From assembly GCA_027559495.1 (NCBI GenBank), contig JAMXSV010000003.1:868001-932000 (forward strand): 64,000 nt of DNA, written 5' to 3'. The translations under genes were made by a program, and so were the position numbers. Below the pieces are notes generated by a model. That model searched no databases and was not told where the DNA came from. It saw only the letters and a list, made by a program, of their open reading frames with translations. The first letter of the stretch is position 1. Each line of letters opens with the position of its first letter. The DNA is from Aurifilum marmelostoma (lineage: Eukaryota > Ascomycota > Sordariomycetes > Diaporthales > Cryphonectriaceae). Positions 1-11,279 of the stretch are shown piece by piece.

Positions 1-2
1 GC

Positions 3-299
3 CCGCTGGAGATCGACCACGGGGTGTCCATGTTTGACATTGTCTTGGTGGGCGGGAATGGGGAGGGGAAGGCGGACGAACGAGTTGTGGCTGCGCGGGT
101 CCGGGGCGGGCTGGTCATCGTGCGCGGGACGTGCGAGTGCACCATGGACATCACGTTCACAGGCACGAAGGTTGCGCCGGGTACGAAGGCCAGGCTGGTT
201 GGGCGGGGCACAGAGGCGCAGAGCTGGATGAACGATACGATACAGTATATCGACAGTGAACTCGAGATCACGGAGCAGTTTGCTGCGCTCACTGGCTGA
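3..299 (+). CDS. 3' end of an unrecognised protein gene (partial)
   Basis: An open frame enters from the left edge and stops with TGA at 297-299, leaving 98 residues. The fragment is rich in Gly and Val (for example LVGGNGEGKAD and RVRGGLVIVRGTCEC). It looks like beta-structure and ends with an acidic stretch before FAALTG. I do not recognise the family and see no catalytic motif. It is treated as coding because the frame is open from the edge, its third positions are GC-rich like the real genes here, and it is followed by AT-rich DNA typical of a 3' end. Confidence 0.55.
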   Translation, partial: PLEIDHGVSMFDIVLVGGNGEGKADERVVAARVRGGLVIVRGTCECTMDITFTGTKVAPGTKARLVGRGTEAQSWMNDTIQYIDSELEITEQFAALTG

Positions 300-728
300 G
301 GGAGTGGGCATGGAGGTGGGCGCACGTGTGATCTGTAGGAAGAAGGCGAAGCATGTCTTGAAAAGAGTATATATATTTATATATATATACATATAGTAGG
401 TTTTAAATCATGATAATTGTTCTGGGGCCGTTGGTCCCGGCCTCGTAATGATCGATGGATGGGAGGAATGCATCATTGATACTGTAGGCGAGCGGCGCAG
501 GGATCTTCAAAAGGTTATTGAGGAACCGGTTGCTTAGACACGGTCTGTGCCTCTCCAAGGCTTTGCTCTGTTGGCAGGATTCTCAAGATCGTCGGCATGG
601 ATAATTCACGAAGGACATGTGGGTTTTTTAAGCGAGTGGCTTTGAACACTGACATCAGAGGTGGCATACATTGTGAAAATGCCTCACGTATGACAAAGGG
701 GCATGAGGACGAGAAGGTGGCAGGGGAA

Positions 729-760
<32 letters not shown>

Positions 761-2607
761 AAAGGCAAAATGAGAAATTAAAACCAAAAAGCGAAGGGTG
801 GAAGAAGGGGGGGTTTGATCGAGATTGGATTGAGATTTTGCAATATCGTGACCCAATCCAGAAGCCAAATCGCAATCTTGGGACCTGGACGCGGTAGATT
901 TGCAGGAGATTGGACACATCAGCAATGATGACGCTTGTAATTTATCTCCCCAGGTGCTGTACTTTTGTGATGCTTTTGGAATAATTACACATATTGACTG
1001 GGCGATGAGCCAGTCCCTCCCATTTCATGCTACAGCGGCTGACAGCCTGTGTCATACTTGGGCGCTCGTGGCGGGATACTGTATGCATGCATGGGGCGGC
1101 CGGAAGCAGCCTCAGCTTACTATGCCGGGAGGGGCTTGCTCAGCCCTGACAAGGCCGGGGGACCACCACCACCACCACCACCACCACTACAGCCTCACTC
1201 TTCTCAGCCCTGTAAAAATGATGCGGGATCAGTACTTTATCTCACCACCCACGTCAGTGCTAGCTAGCGGCTTGGTTGTGTTTATTTTCTTTTTTTCCCC
1301 CTTTCCCTGTACTATAGCGACGAAATTGGCGCGCCAGTCGTGTCGGGTGCAGCCTCAGCACACAAGTTCTGTAGCATGATCGTCTGCGTACAACCATAGT
1401 GCATCGCGTTGGATTCAAGGTTAATTACATAGTAATTAATTACTGGGTTGACAGATTCCCAGGTGGTAATAGCCTGTGGCAGTCGCAGCACACTGAACCG
1501 GCGTGTACCCGCACCCTGCCGCACACCCTGAAGTTTTGGCTCATTTCCCGGCCATCTGGGTCTCCAGCAGCCCAAACCGAATGCGTGTTAGTGAGTATGG
1601 GGAGGACCAGGGGCCATGCTGCACGGGACCGGCAGTGACAAGACCTGTAGGGCCATGGTGGTTGCGACCCTTATTAAGGGCCTGCAGGGCCGGTGGCCGG
1701 GTTCATCATTTTGGGGCCATTTTCGTTTCGACATTTCTGGGGGGAGACTTGTTGTCACCGCACCGGCTTGTTGTCGAGGCCAGTACCATTCGTTCAGCTG
1801 TGTGGCACGCGACTCGGTTTTTGTTTCTTCTTGCCAATCTACTTGTCGACACGAGAGAGTGTGTGTGTTTGAATATACTACTCTGAAGGAACAGGAGCAG
1901 CAGGAGCGGCAGCAGCGGCAGAGCAGCAGCCCTCCCTTTCCACATGCGGTGCATGTCCTGGCCTCGGAGCAGACATCAGTTCTGAGCTGATGAATCCATG
2001 ATCATCTGTTTTCCTCCTTGCCTCAGCCATAGACGTTTCTTCTCCCCTTTTCACAGTCAGTGAGGAGGAGAAAAGCTGAGGGTCGAGATCGTTCAATTAG
2101 CAGCGGCAGCAGCAGCGGCAGCAACAACACCAGCCGGGGCAACGAACGACCTGCGCATTTGTACCCTCTGCGGAACAACACAACCACCACCATATCAACC
2201 TGCGACCTTGGCGTGCTTGGTTCCCCCCGCCAGCCTCACAAGGTCTCGGTGCCCCCTCTCCTGACCAAGCTGTCTTGTCTCACCCGTGGCAAGGGGTCTC
2301 GGCTCTTGGGCATCAGCGAAAGCTGTTCGACGGGTCCTCCCCTGCGTCATCGTGGTCTCCTCCTGGGGGTCCACCCACCAAGTCACCGGAAGCAGCTACC
2401 CACTCGTGTACCCATCTATCCTGTCCTCTCGAATGAGCCCTCGCCCGACGTCCTCATAGTCCCTCGTACTTCGACAGGTCTCACGAACAGGGAGAACAAG
2501 AACAAGAGCCTGGCAGAAGCTCGCGTTCCACCGCCCAACGCGGACCCCAATGCTGCCTGAGCCAGTCGCACCGAGGCAGCTACCACCATGACAGCGAGTT
2601 GTACACC
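300..2607. other. Intergenic region upstream of the HECT ligase gene
   Basis: No gene could be supported. It holds an AT-rich (TATA)n stretch near 367-396, a purine tract at 727-763, an (ACC)9 repeat near 1162-1188, and pyrimidine-rich DNA with CAG repeats (about 1890-2130) that probably forms the promoter and 5' leader of the downstream gene. Open frames in it translate to low-complexity sequence with no recognisable domain. Confidence 0.6.
727..763 (+). repeat. Poly-A tract (A21-G-A15)
   Basis: Two adenine runs of 21 and 15 nt are separated by one G, in intergenic DNA downstream of the left-edge gene. Confidence 0.95.
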
Positions 2608-5600
2608 ATGACTCTCTCACGATCTCTCCCTCCCGATTCAACAGCCATGGCTGCCCCCTGGCCCCATCGTTCCGAGACCATCCCTCGTCCACCTCAGCGC
2701 GAACCTCCGTTACCACCGCCATCGCGCCCCTCGATCGACACCTCGCTGGCTTCAAATGACCTGAGGAAGATACCACGAAGAAAACCTGTCCCTGCTCCGC
2801 CAAGCATCCCTCCTCCTTCCGTCCCTCCTGCCCCTCCAGCGCGGGCAAACACCTCAAACTTTGCTGGAGACTCTCGAGCGCCGTCCGATTTGGTCCCCAC
2901 CGTTTCCCATCCCCAGCGTCCGGGCCCTCCGCCCAGGGCACCGAGCCACGGCCGGTCCATGAGCCATCCGTTTCCCTCCCTGTTCGCGCCCAGGAAGAAG
3001 ACACCCCCCAAGAACGTCGCGCAGGATGACTTTGACTCCGACTCAGATTCCGACGCAGAAATGTTAGGGTTAGGTCCCGGCTCCAAGTCCAAGGCGCCAG
3101 GACCCCCACCTCCAGGGCCGTTCGTTGCAAAACCGCTGGGGGATAAGGACTTTGCTTCTGGTAATTGCATGACGTGCGGTGCGCTGTCGCGGTGGCCTAA
3201 GGGGCTTAGGGTCTTCAAGTGCTCCCTCTGCGTGACTATCAACGATCTTGTCGACCTCAAAAGCACGAGGGATCCGCAGAGCCACTCCCCGGCCGGAAGA
3301 AGCGCGGCACCGCCCGTGGACGTCGGCCGTGCCAGCTCCAAAGGTGAGTTCCACTGTATTGACTGTTAGAAATACGGGGGCGAAAGAAACTCTGTCTGAA
3401 CAAATGAGATGCTAAACAGGGCCTATTTCGCTCGAAATTACGAAGCGCCTCATCCGAGACTCCCTCAGAGGCTACCTGAGTTCGCAGCTGGGCATTAGGC
3501 GGCCGTCGATCGATGCAAGGGAAAGAGGGTCGTTTGAGCAGTCGAGGCCTGGTCAGGGCAGCTGGCGCGCAGGCACCGGGATGATGAGCAGCTCTCAGAA
3601 CGGGGGAGACTCTCCTGTAGTAACACCCACCATCGAGGTATCGGACTCGGAAGCTATGGGAGCCCAGTACGGGGCTGACTTGCTGGATTTCCCACGCTCG
3701 GCCAACCCGTCGCAGAGGTCACAGTCCTCATCCTATCCCGAGACCCGACCGACTGTAAGACTGGTGAACCCATCGCCGACTGAACAGGAGCGCCCATGTG
3801 TGGATCCCGAGGGGAAGAGGCTCTTCAGGCCACTGGAGGACTACATTATCAACTGCTTTGCGCCACCTCTGCACTGTGTGAACACGTCATTCATGCAGAG
3901 GGTACCGAGGACCACAAGTCGGCGAGCGCCCCAGACGTCTAAGCGCCGCCCGTCGGCCCCTCGCCGCGACTCCTCGCCGCAGGACCCTGCGATTCCTGAG
4001 CTGGACGCAAAACTACTCCTCCTGGGCGACTTCGCCGAAAACGGGCTATGGTGGACAGGCCGTAAAGAGGAATCCGTTCCGGTCCGAACGCCTTCTCACC
4101 GCGATGAAGAGCATTCTATCGTATCGAGCAGGAGCCCCAACATCGACTGGGCAGACGTGGACGCGTGGTATTATGCAGTGATCAATGCAGGAGAAACTTG
4201 GACACAAATCTACGAGGACCTCACCGCGACGGCCTCATACGTTCCATCGGCGGCCGTCGACATGTCGCGCTTGGAAGGGGAAATCATCCAGGCCCAGGAA
4301 CATGTTCGAAAAACCCTGCTCAAGGTTACCGAGAGCCTCCTCAAACGGCCAGGGCGGCCGATCAAGACTCCTGAGGATTTCCGATTTATCCTGATCATAG
4401 CTGCGAATCCTCTTCTACACTCATCCTTCGAAACATTTGCTGGCCGCTTCATGCAGCCGCAGAACGGCCATGCCATTGGCACTTCTGGGCCTGGACCTCT
4501 GCGTGGCCACGGGCCGGTCTCTGGACAGCATTCTCCCATCATCAAACGCATTCTTGGCCTCTTGTCTAATACACCGCCTGAATGCCACAACCATCTCGTG
4601 TCGTGGTTCTCTAGACTTCCCGAGTCTCGTTTCATTCAGCTTAAGGACTTCGCCGGTGGCTTTTTGGCCTACAGATTGATCCGTCAGCACGAAAAGAAGT
4701 ATGAGACCAAGGTCGATGTCACCGCAGGGCTGATCCCACAGCTGGCCGCTGGGCGAACACCAGCATCCTTGCACGCTGCATTGGGCCAGTCTTCGCGATC
4801 CAGGAACAAAAAGCCTGCCAAGGAGCCGCCAAAGAAAATTGTATATCATGATGATTGGCAGACCAAGGCTGCCGCTCGCGTTCTGGGTCTTCTCTTTGCA
4901 GCAAATAATAGTAACCATCGGCGGCCCGGCGCAACGACTCTGTCGTCACAGCAAGAGGTCTTGGACAGCAGCGTCAAGGACCAGGTGCAGGCTCGAGGCC
5001 AGATAGTACCGACCAGCGACTTCTACGCCACCCTGCTGGACGATTCGGACCTTGTGGCTGATTTTGAAGCCTGGGAACAAAAGAAGGGCAAGTTCTCATT
5101 CTGCCAGTTTCCTTTTCTCCTCAGCATCTGGGCCAAGATACAGATCCTGGAGCATGACGCCAAACGTCAGATGCACATCAAGGCGAGGGACGCCTTCTTC
5201 GACAGCATTCTCAGTCGGAGGAATATCGAACAGTACCTGACCCTCAGCGTGAGGCGCGACTGCCTGGTTGAGGACAGTCTCAAGAGTGTCAGCGAGGTCA
5301 TTGGAGCAGGTGGGGAAGATATCAAGAAGGGCCTGCGGATTGACTTTCAAGGCGAAGAGGGTGTTGATGCTGGCGGGTTGAAGAAGGAGTGGTTCCTCCT
5401 CCTAGTCCGAGAGGTCTTCAATCCCGATCATGGTAAGTTGGGGCAGGCCCACTCATCCTCCTTGCAGCCTTGCTCGCATGCCAAGTTCAACCAGCTTCGT
5501 GACTGACTGTACATCACAGGCATGTTCGTCTACGACGAGGATTCGCAGTACTGCTACTTCAATCCCAACACCTTCGAGACGTCTGACCAATACTTCCTTG

Positions 5601-6445
5601 TGGGTGTGGTCTTTGGCTTGGCCATTTACAACTCAATCATTCTCGATGTCGCCTTCCCTCCGTTCGCTTTCCGCAAGCTCCTAACGGCTGCTCCGCCTAC
5701 GACGTCGGGCCTCTCAACGCAGCCCAGGCCGATTATGTCGTACACCCTAGACGACCTCGCCGAGTTCCGACCGCGCCTCGCCAAGGGCCTTCGGCAGCTT
5801 CTCGAATTTGAGGGAGATGTAGAGTCCACATTCTGTCTTGACTTTGTTGTCGAGGTCGAGAAGTACGGCTACGTCGAGCGCTTCCCGCTGTGCCCCGGCG
5901 GAGAACACAGAGCTGTGACCAATGCCAACCGTCGCGAGTATGTCGATCTGTATGTCAAGTATCTGCTCGACACGGCTGTCACGCGACAATTTGAACCATT
6001 CAAGCGGGGCTTCTTTACCGTCTGCGGCGGCAACGCACTGTCGCTATTCCGCCCGGAAGAGATCGAGCTACTGGTGCGAGGATCTGACGAACCTCTTGAC
6101 ATCTCGGCACTGAGGGTGTCGGCTGAGTATGAGAACTGGGGCAAGTCGCCGAACCCTGACCTGACCGAGCCGACACTCCGGTGGTTCTGGGACTCGTTCC
6201 AGAAGGCGAGTGCCCGGGGCCAGAGACGACTGCTGGCTTTCATCACTGGTAGTGATCGGATTCCCGCCATGGGTGCCGCATCATTGACCATACGGATCTC
6301 ATGTCTTGGTGACGATATCGGGCGGTGGCCCACAGCCCGAACGTGTTTCAACTCGCTGCAGCTGTGTCGATACCAATCGCCGGAAAGATTGGAGAGGTTA
6401 CTCTGGGGCGCTGTCCACGAGAGCGAGGGCTTTGGACTTAAGTGA
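2608..6445 (+). CDS. hul4: HECT-type E3 ubiquitin ligase, Hul4-like
   Basis: Model join(2608..3343,3420..5432,5520..6445), 1224 aa. Both introns (76 and 87 nt) have GTGAGT/GTAAGT donors and CAG acceptors, and joining keeps one frame. The N-terminal 170 residues are Pro/Ser-rich. They are followed by a CxxC...CxxC zinc-binding module (C187, C190, C205, C208) with the WPKGLRVFKC sequence seen in Hul4 relatives. A helical middle region follows, then a C-terminal HECT domain (about residues 870-1224) with GLKKEWFLLL, FNPDHGMF and the thioester motif TCFNSLQLCRY; catalytic Cys is about residue 1192. HECT ligases accept ubiquitin on this Cys and pass it to substrates; yeast Hul4 acts in nuclear protein quality control. 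A start at ATG 2647 (better Kozak context) would remove only 13 residues. Confidence 0.85.
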
Positions 6446-7130
6446 AAGTGGTGATAAAGTGTAATGGATTCATTATGTTGTTGTCGTTGTCGTTGTTCGT
6501 GTTTGTGGTCACGGCATTTTTGGATTGCACGGCGTTTGGGTGTCGGAGTACACTCGCATACCACAATTGGCCGGACTGGGGAAGGGTCTTGCATGGCTTT
6601 TTTTCTGTTTTGTTCAACCCGCAAGATGAAGAAGACTATTATTCTTTGGATGTTTGGAAATTATCCTCTCAAGAATAGGGCGAGGCTTCACTGCCGATAA
6701 GCCAGGTAGACAGACATAGACAGACGTGCCGAAAGGGAAAGGGGAAACGGGACGCAATCAAACGCAAAGCGTCTGGAACAAAAATATACCTTTTGGCCGA
6801 GACGGTGCTGATCGATTCACTATAATCACTGCCGTTTCTTCTGTTGCGCTCCGTTCAGTATTGACAGTGCCAGCAACACCAAGTCATAATTCTTTGGATT
6901 TGAAGTGGCTTCATGAGACCGAGCTGATGTGGCAGCAGCTGCATGTTTGCTTGTTCATAATACATTTTTGATTCCTTTTTTTCTTTTCTGAATCGCCGCT
7001 GCTCTGAAATGCTGAGAGCAAGATACAGGGGGTCTCCCCAGACGGCAAAGCGTAACATAACCTTTTACATCCTCATCTGCTGACCCAGCATATGTTGTTT
7101 GCAAAAGCCCACCACGACCCGCCCTTCCGC
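6446..7130. other. Convergent 3' intergenic region
   Basis: The region lies between two convergent genes (Hul4 plus, mL61 minus). It is T-rich with no supported gene, and presumably contains both 3' UTRs and polyadenylation signals. Confidence 0.6.
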
Positions 7131-7997
7131 CTACTCGGCCTTGAGCGCATTCGCCTCCTGCCTCGCCCTCTCCAGCATCCTCTTCTCCGCCTTGATCTTG
7201 TCCCGGAACGCCTTCTGCACGGCCCTGTCGGCCTCGGCCTGCCTCTCGATCTCGCCCAGCCTCTTCATCTCGGCGCGGTCCTCGTCGCTCGGCTCCAGCT
7301 CCCTCGCGCCCGTCTTGGCGATAAACTGCCGCAGGATGTCGTCGGACCTGACGTTCTTCATGTTGATGGTGACGACGGTCTCGCCCTCGCTCGGGGGCGG
7401 GGCGCGGGTCAGGCCCTCTGTGCTGCTGGCTATGTTGATCCAGGCGTCGGTGAGGGCTACTGGCTTGCTGAGGGGAGCTGGGGATTCGCTCGCGTCGGCG
7501 GCTTGGGGTGCTGCTGCTGCTGCTGGCGGTGATGGTGGTGCCTCGGTGGAGGAAGAGGAGGGGGAAGAGCTCGTTTTCATGTAGATGGAGAGGGTGGCGG
7601 GGCCGGCCTGGTCCTTGGTCCGGTTGACGATCATGGGGGTGGCCGGGTTGTGGTATTTTAACCGGGGGAGGTTCTCCTGCCAGAACTTGCGGGGGCCGTA
7701 GTGGCCCTCGTTCCATTTCTGGGCGAACTCGAGATGGATCTTGGTCACGGTGGGCGGGAGGATGGCGGCGCCGGGGCCGTTGCGGACGGACATCAACTGT
7801 GTACGGATTGGTTAGATTTTGGGAGGGTGTTTGAGATCGGGCCAGGCCAGCTGTGAAGGAGGAGGAAGAGAAACAAAGGAGCGTACCCTCTAAAGACAGT
7901 GTCAGCGATTGTGTTCAGACATTCTCAGAAGTAAAGAGTGAGGACGAGCAAGACTTACGAATTTCAGGCTGTTCATCCGCCGCCCTATTGCGGACAT
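7131..7997 (-). CDS. mrp49: Mitochondrial large-subunit ribosomal protein mL61 (Mrp49 family, L51/S25/CI-B8 domain)
   Basis: Model complement(join(7131..7796,7887..7889,7959..7997)), 235 aa. Exon 1 encodes MSAIGRRMNSLKF. The main exon carries VRNGPGAAILPP, the GHYGPRKFWQENLPRLKYHNP block and PMIVNR, which mark the thioredoxin-like L51/S25/CI-B8 fold of Mrp49 proteins. The C-terminal half is a Ser/Ala/Pro linker plus a charged helix (DRAEMKRLGEIERQAEADRA), as in other filamentous fungi. Between the two larger exons lie two back-to-back consensus introns (69 and 90 nt) that leave a 3-nt exon (AGG, Arg). Skipping it also keeps frame. The protein should act in the mitoribosome. It is transcribed divergently from the Gep3-type GTPase gene. 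Confidence 0.85.
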
Positions 7998-8374
7998 CTT
8001 GGCTGATATGTGTGAGCGCGAGGCTCAATTGATATACGAGAGGAGTCGCAGTGAAGGACCCTCGTCTCGAGTTTCGCCCTGGCCCTCCGTGTGGTGATAG
8101 TGATCTGTGGGCGGGAGCAGAGGTCGTCGTTGTCGTCGTCGAGAGTCGTTGTAGGGTACTTAGGATGTTGAAATTTCGAGGTCGCTGCCGCGGATAGGCC
8201 CGTTGGCGGCAAGCAGCTGCTGTCGATCCCTGTCGGTTGTCCCTCGCGGCCGGCAGCCGGCGGAAAAGAGTAGGAGCCCCCATAAAAAAGTTTCCACTCA
8301 ATCCTCGTTCTTTTTCTAGGTGTCAACTCTTTTCTTTGGTTTCCCTTGGGTTCAAGGGATTACAATGGCGCACG
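7998..8374. promoter_or_regulatory. Shared divergent promoter of mL61 and the YqeH-type GTPase
   Basis: 377 nt separate the two start codons. Both products serve the mitochondrial ribosome, so this interval must carry the 5' leaders and probably shared regulatory sites. No specific factor site could be assigned. Confidence 0.6.
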
Positions 8375-8442
8375 ATGAGGGCCACGGGGAAGCAGATCAC
8401 ATGCTCGCGACTGCTGCGGAGTGCTCTCAACATAGAGTATAG
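8365..8442 (+). promoter_or_regulatory. Upstream ORF overlapping the GTPase start codon
   Basis: ATG at 8365 is in a better context (acaATGgcg) than the main ATG at 8375. It opens a 25-codon frame that overlaps the main start in another frame and stops at 8440-8442. If transcribed, it would reduce initiation at 8375 or force leaky scanning. Confidence 0.5.
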
Positions 8443-10567
8443 CAACAGCGCCGCTGCTGCCACATCGCATCTCCCGCTATACCTGTGCCCGGCCGCTGCA
8501 CGAGCGTCCTCGACCTTCTCGGGAGGCGGTCCCAAAAGAGCTGCGGCTCCTTCGAGCAAGCCGAGATGTCGACCACCTCTACTCCCGCTGCGTCAGAGCA
8601 ACAGGTCTTACGCAGAGGCCGCGGAACCTCGCCGCCAGGAAGAAGAAGGAGAAGACGGCGCCTCTCCCACCTCTGCCGCTGAGCTGGTGCCTGTTCGAAA
8701 GCTTCCTATTCAATGTCATGGCTGCGGCGCGTTGTCGCAGACGGCGGTCCCGAATGAGCCTGGGTATTACGATCTGAACCGAAAGGCTGTCAGAGCATTC
8801 TTGGGCCTGCTGAGGGAAGAACGGCGCAGCAGGCCGGGAGATGACATCGTCCAGGCTTCCTTGCGGAGCCTGGGTAGAGACAAGCTGCAAGAAATTGGCG
8901 TGAATCCCGATCTTCTCAAGTCAGAAGAGGCGAGAAAGAAGGAGCAGGAGCAGCGGGAGACCATAGATGCTGCTGCCGATGAACCTCAAGCTCCTCTGTG
9001 CGATCGCTGCCACAACCTTGTCTACAATAACACAGGCGAGTCGATCTATCACCCCACGATGGAGGCTATCCGCGACACCATCGAAGAGTCGCCCTACAAA
9101 TATAACCATGTCTACCATGTCCTTGACGCGGCCGATTTCCCCATGTCACTCCTGCCCAAGGTGCACCAACTCCTCGACCTCATGCCTCTGCGCAGCAAGA
9201 ACAGGCGCCAGAGGGGAGGCAAGTTCTACAGGGGGAAGAGGACGGAGATGAGCTTCATCATCACGAGATCGGACCTGCTGGCGCCCAAGAAGGAGGCTGT
9301 AGACAGGATGATGCCGTACCTCATCGAAACCCTACGAGAGGCGCTCCCTAGGGATTCTAGACACGTGAGGCTGGGCAACGTGAGGTGCGTGAGCGCCAAG
9401 CGGAGCTGGTGGACCAAGGAGCTTAAGGAGGACATCTGGAAGCGCGGAGGTGCAGGCTGGATGGTAGGCAAGGTCAATGTCGGCAAAAGCCAGCTATTCC
9501 ACGCTGTCTTCCCTAAAGGACGCATGGGCTGGGAGGAATCGAAGCATGATATCTCGGTGGCTCTCCAGGCACGTGACCAGTTCCCGGCAGAATCGGAAGA
9601 GGACCGCGCTCCCTTCCTGCCCAACGTGGACATTGTCGAGGAGGACTCTCTGCTACTCCCTCCACCGCAGCCAGAGACCAACTACCCTCAGATGCCAGTC
9701 GTTTCTGCCCTGCCTGGCACTACTGCGTCACCTATTCGGGTGCCCTTTGGTGGAGGCAAGGGCGAGCTGATCGACCTGCCTGGCCTCGAGCGCAGTAATC
9801 TTGAGACATTTGTCCGAGAGGAGCACCGGCCGTCGCTGATCATGAAGGCTCGCATGACGCCTGAGCAGCAAGTTATCAAGCCTGGACAGTCTTTGTTGAT
9901 AGGCGGGTTCATCAGGATCACCCCACGGACGCCTGACCTGATTTTTCTTGCCTACGCCTTCACACCGATCGAGCCACACCTGACGGCGACGGACAAGGCG
10001 ATTGAGATCCAGAACCAGGAGAGTCAGGTCAAGGTGAGTAACATAGGCGTGCCGGGGATAGGAGAAAAGATCCGATGTGCCGGGTCGTTCGAGGTCAGGC
10101 ACGATGTTACAAAGAAACGCGCAGGACCCATCACGAACAAGCACGCTGCCGGCATCAAGGTCGACCGCCTCCCGTACCGTGTGCTCTCGCTTGACCTCCT
10201 CATCGAGGGCTGCGGCTGGGTAGAGATCACGGTGCAGGTCAGGACAAGGGACCTGCTCAAGCCGAACCCGGCTGGGACGCACAGCGCCAGCGTGGGAGGG
10301 GACCAGGTCCTCCAGAGCTTAGACCTATCCGACCCGGAAGCCGAGGACAAGGTCGGAGGGGGTTATGGTCACGAGAGTGATGAGCCAAACTGGCCGGTCG
10401 TGGATGTCTACTCTCCCGAGGGCCGGTTCATCGGCTCCAGACCTCCCATGAACGCGTGGCTGTACAACAAGGTGCGGAAGACGCCTCAGACGAGCAAGAA
10501 GAGGCCAAGGAAGAGCATGACTGGCGCCAAGAAGAGGGACAAGGAGGCCAGGCGGCGCAAGGCATAG
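8375..10567 (+). CDS. gep3: Mitochondrial circularly permuted GTPase, YqeH/Gep3 (Mtg3) family
   Basis: Single exon, 730 aa. The Arg/Ser-rich N-terminus looks like a mitochondrial targeting sequence. A split zinc finger follows (CHGC about residue 110; CDRC about residue 208). The GTPase motifs occur in permuted order: TRSD (G4), SAK (G5), GKVNVGKS at residues 365-372 (G1), PGTTASP (G2), DLPGL (G3). That order with the zinc finger defines YqeH-like GTPases. Yeast Gep3/Mtg3 is needed for mitochondrial 15S rRNA maturation and small-subunit assembly, the inferred role here. The C-terminus is Lys/Arg-rich (KKRPRKSMTGAKKRDKEARRRKA). The start is the first in-frame ATG; the frame stays open upstream to 8237 without another ATG. 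Confidence 0.88.
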   Translation: MRATGKQITCSRLLRSALNIEYSNSAAAATSHLPLYLCPAAARASSTFSGGGPKRAAAPSSKPRCRPPLLPLRQSNRSYAEAAEPRRQEEEGEDGASPTSAAELVPVRKLPIQCHGCGALSQTAVPNEPGYYDLNRKAVRAFLGLLREERRSRPGDDIVQASLRSLGRDKLQEIGVNPDLLKSEEARKKEQEQRETIDAAADEPQAPLCDRCHNLVYNNTGESIYHPTMEAIRDTIEESPYKYNHVYHVLDAADFPMSLLPKVHQLLDLMPLRSKNRRQRGGKFYRGKRTEMSFIITRSDLLAPKKEAVDRMMPYLIETLREALPRDSRHVRLGNVRCVSAKRSWWTKELKEDIWKRGGAGWMVGKVNVGKSQLFHAVFPKGRMGWEESKHDISVALQARDQFPAESEEDRAPFLPNVDIVEEDSLLLPPPQPETNYPQMPVVSALPGTTASPIRVPFGGGKGELIDLPGLERSNLETFVREEHRPSLIMKARMTPEQQVIKPGQSLLIGGFIRITPRTPDLIFLAYAFTPIEPHLTATDKAIEIQNQESQVKVSNIGVPGIGEKIRCAGSFEVRHDVTKKRAGPITNKHAAGIKVDRLPYRVLSLDLLIEGCGWVEITVQVRTRDLLKPNPAGTHSASVGGDQVLQSLDLSDPEAEDKVGGGYGHESDEPNWPVVDVYSPEGRFIGSRPPMNAWLYNKVRKTPQTSKKRPRKSMTGAKKRDKEARRRKA

Positions 10568-11279
10568 AATCTGTTGCGCTCGCGGGGAAACAATGTACTG
10601 AAACATCTCAGAACTTTCTCAATTGAATGATTCTTGCGCTATTTATTTCATCTGTACTAGCTGCCTTATGCTTTCTGAAACCGTGTCACGGGTCTTGATT
10701 GACTTGCTCGTCTCTATGCTGCATGACACTGGTTAACTGGGTAAAGCATTTCATCCCAAACAAAGTATAGAGCACTGAGGCCCCTGCAAATAGCTAGCGC
10801 GGCAGCCGCCGAACAGACTTAGCGGGATGACGTGGGAGGAAGAAAACGTTCCTTCCCAACCCCGGAACTTGCCCCAAATAAACTGCCAGCCGGCTTGGCT
10901 TCCCTTTGGGCCGCTTTTTTCTGGTGTGAGAAATCCAACGTCACACCACGACGAATCAAACCGGTGCAACCTCTCTCTCACTCTCCTTCTCATTCTTGTG
11001 ACGGCTCTGTCTCTGCTTATCAATCTGCGGAGAATTTTTCTACCTGTGAGAATTGATTGTCTGACTGATTTGGTGTCGGGCAACGGACTCGCCACGAAGG
11101 CTTTCGCCCAAGACTCAATATCTTCCCACAATAGAGAGGGTCTCCGGCGAGACGCAGCAAGCGCCGAAAGATATCCTTCTTCTCTCTCGAGTAGCCCATT
11201 CAATATCTAATATTGTCCCAACAATCGACCAAGGGTAGCTCCACCCAGCCACCCACGACACACACATACACACTTGAAG
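10568..11279. other. Intergenic region, promoter of the Ypi1 gene
   Basis: Tandem genes on the same strand. The first part is AT-rich (3' UTR of the GTPase gene). The part from about 10950 is pyrimidine-rich and ends in CACACACATACACAC just before the ATG, typical of fungal 5' leaders. No gene is supported. Confidence 0.6.

Noticed and set aside
900..1379. 159-codon frame with a His run
   Set aside because: The His run is only the (ACC)n repeat read in one frame; no conserved sequence around it.
300..2607. CRISPR-like or tandem direct repeats
   Set aside because: Only simple sequence repeats (AT, ACC, CAG, poly-A); no spaced identical repeats.
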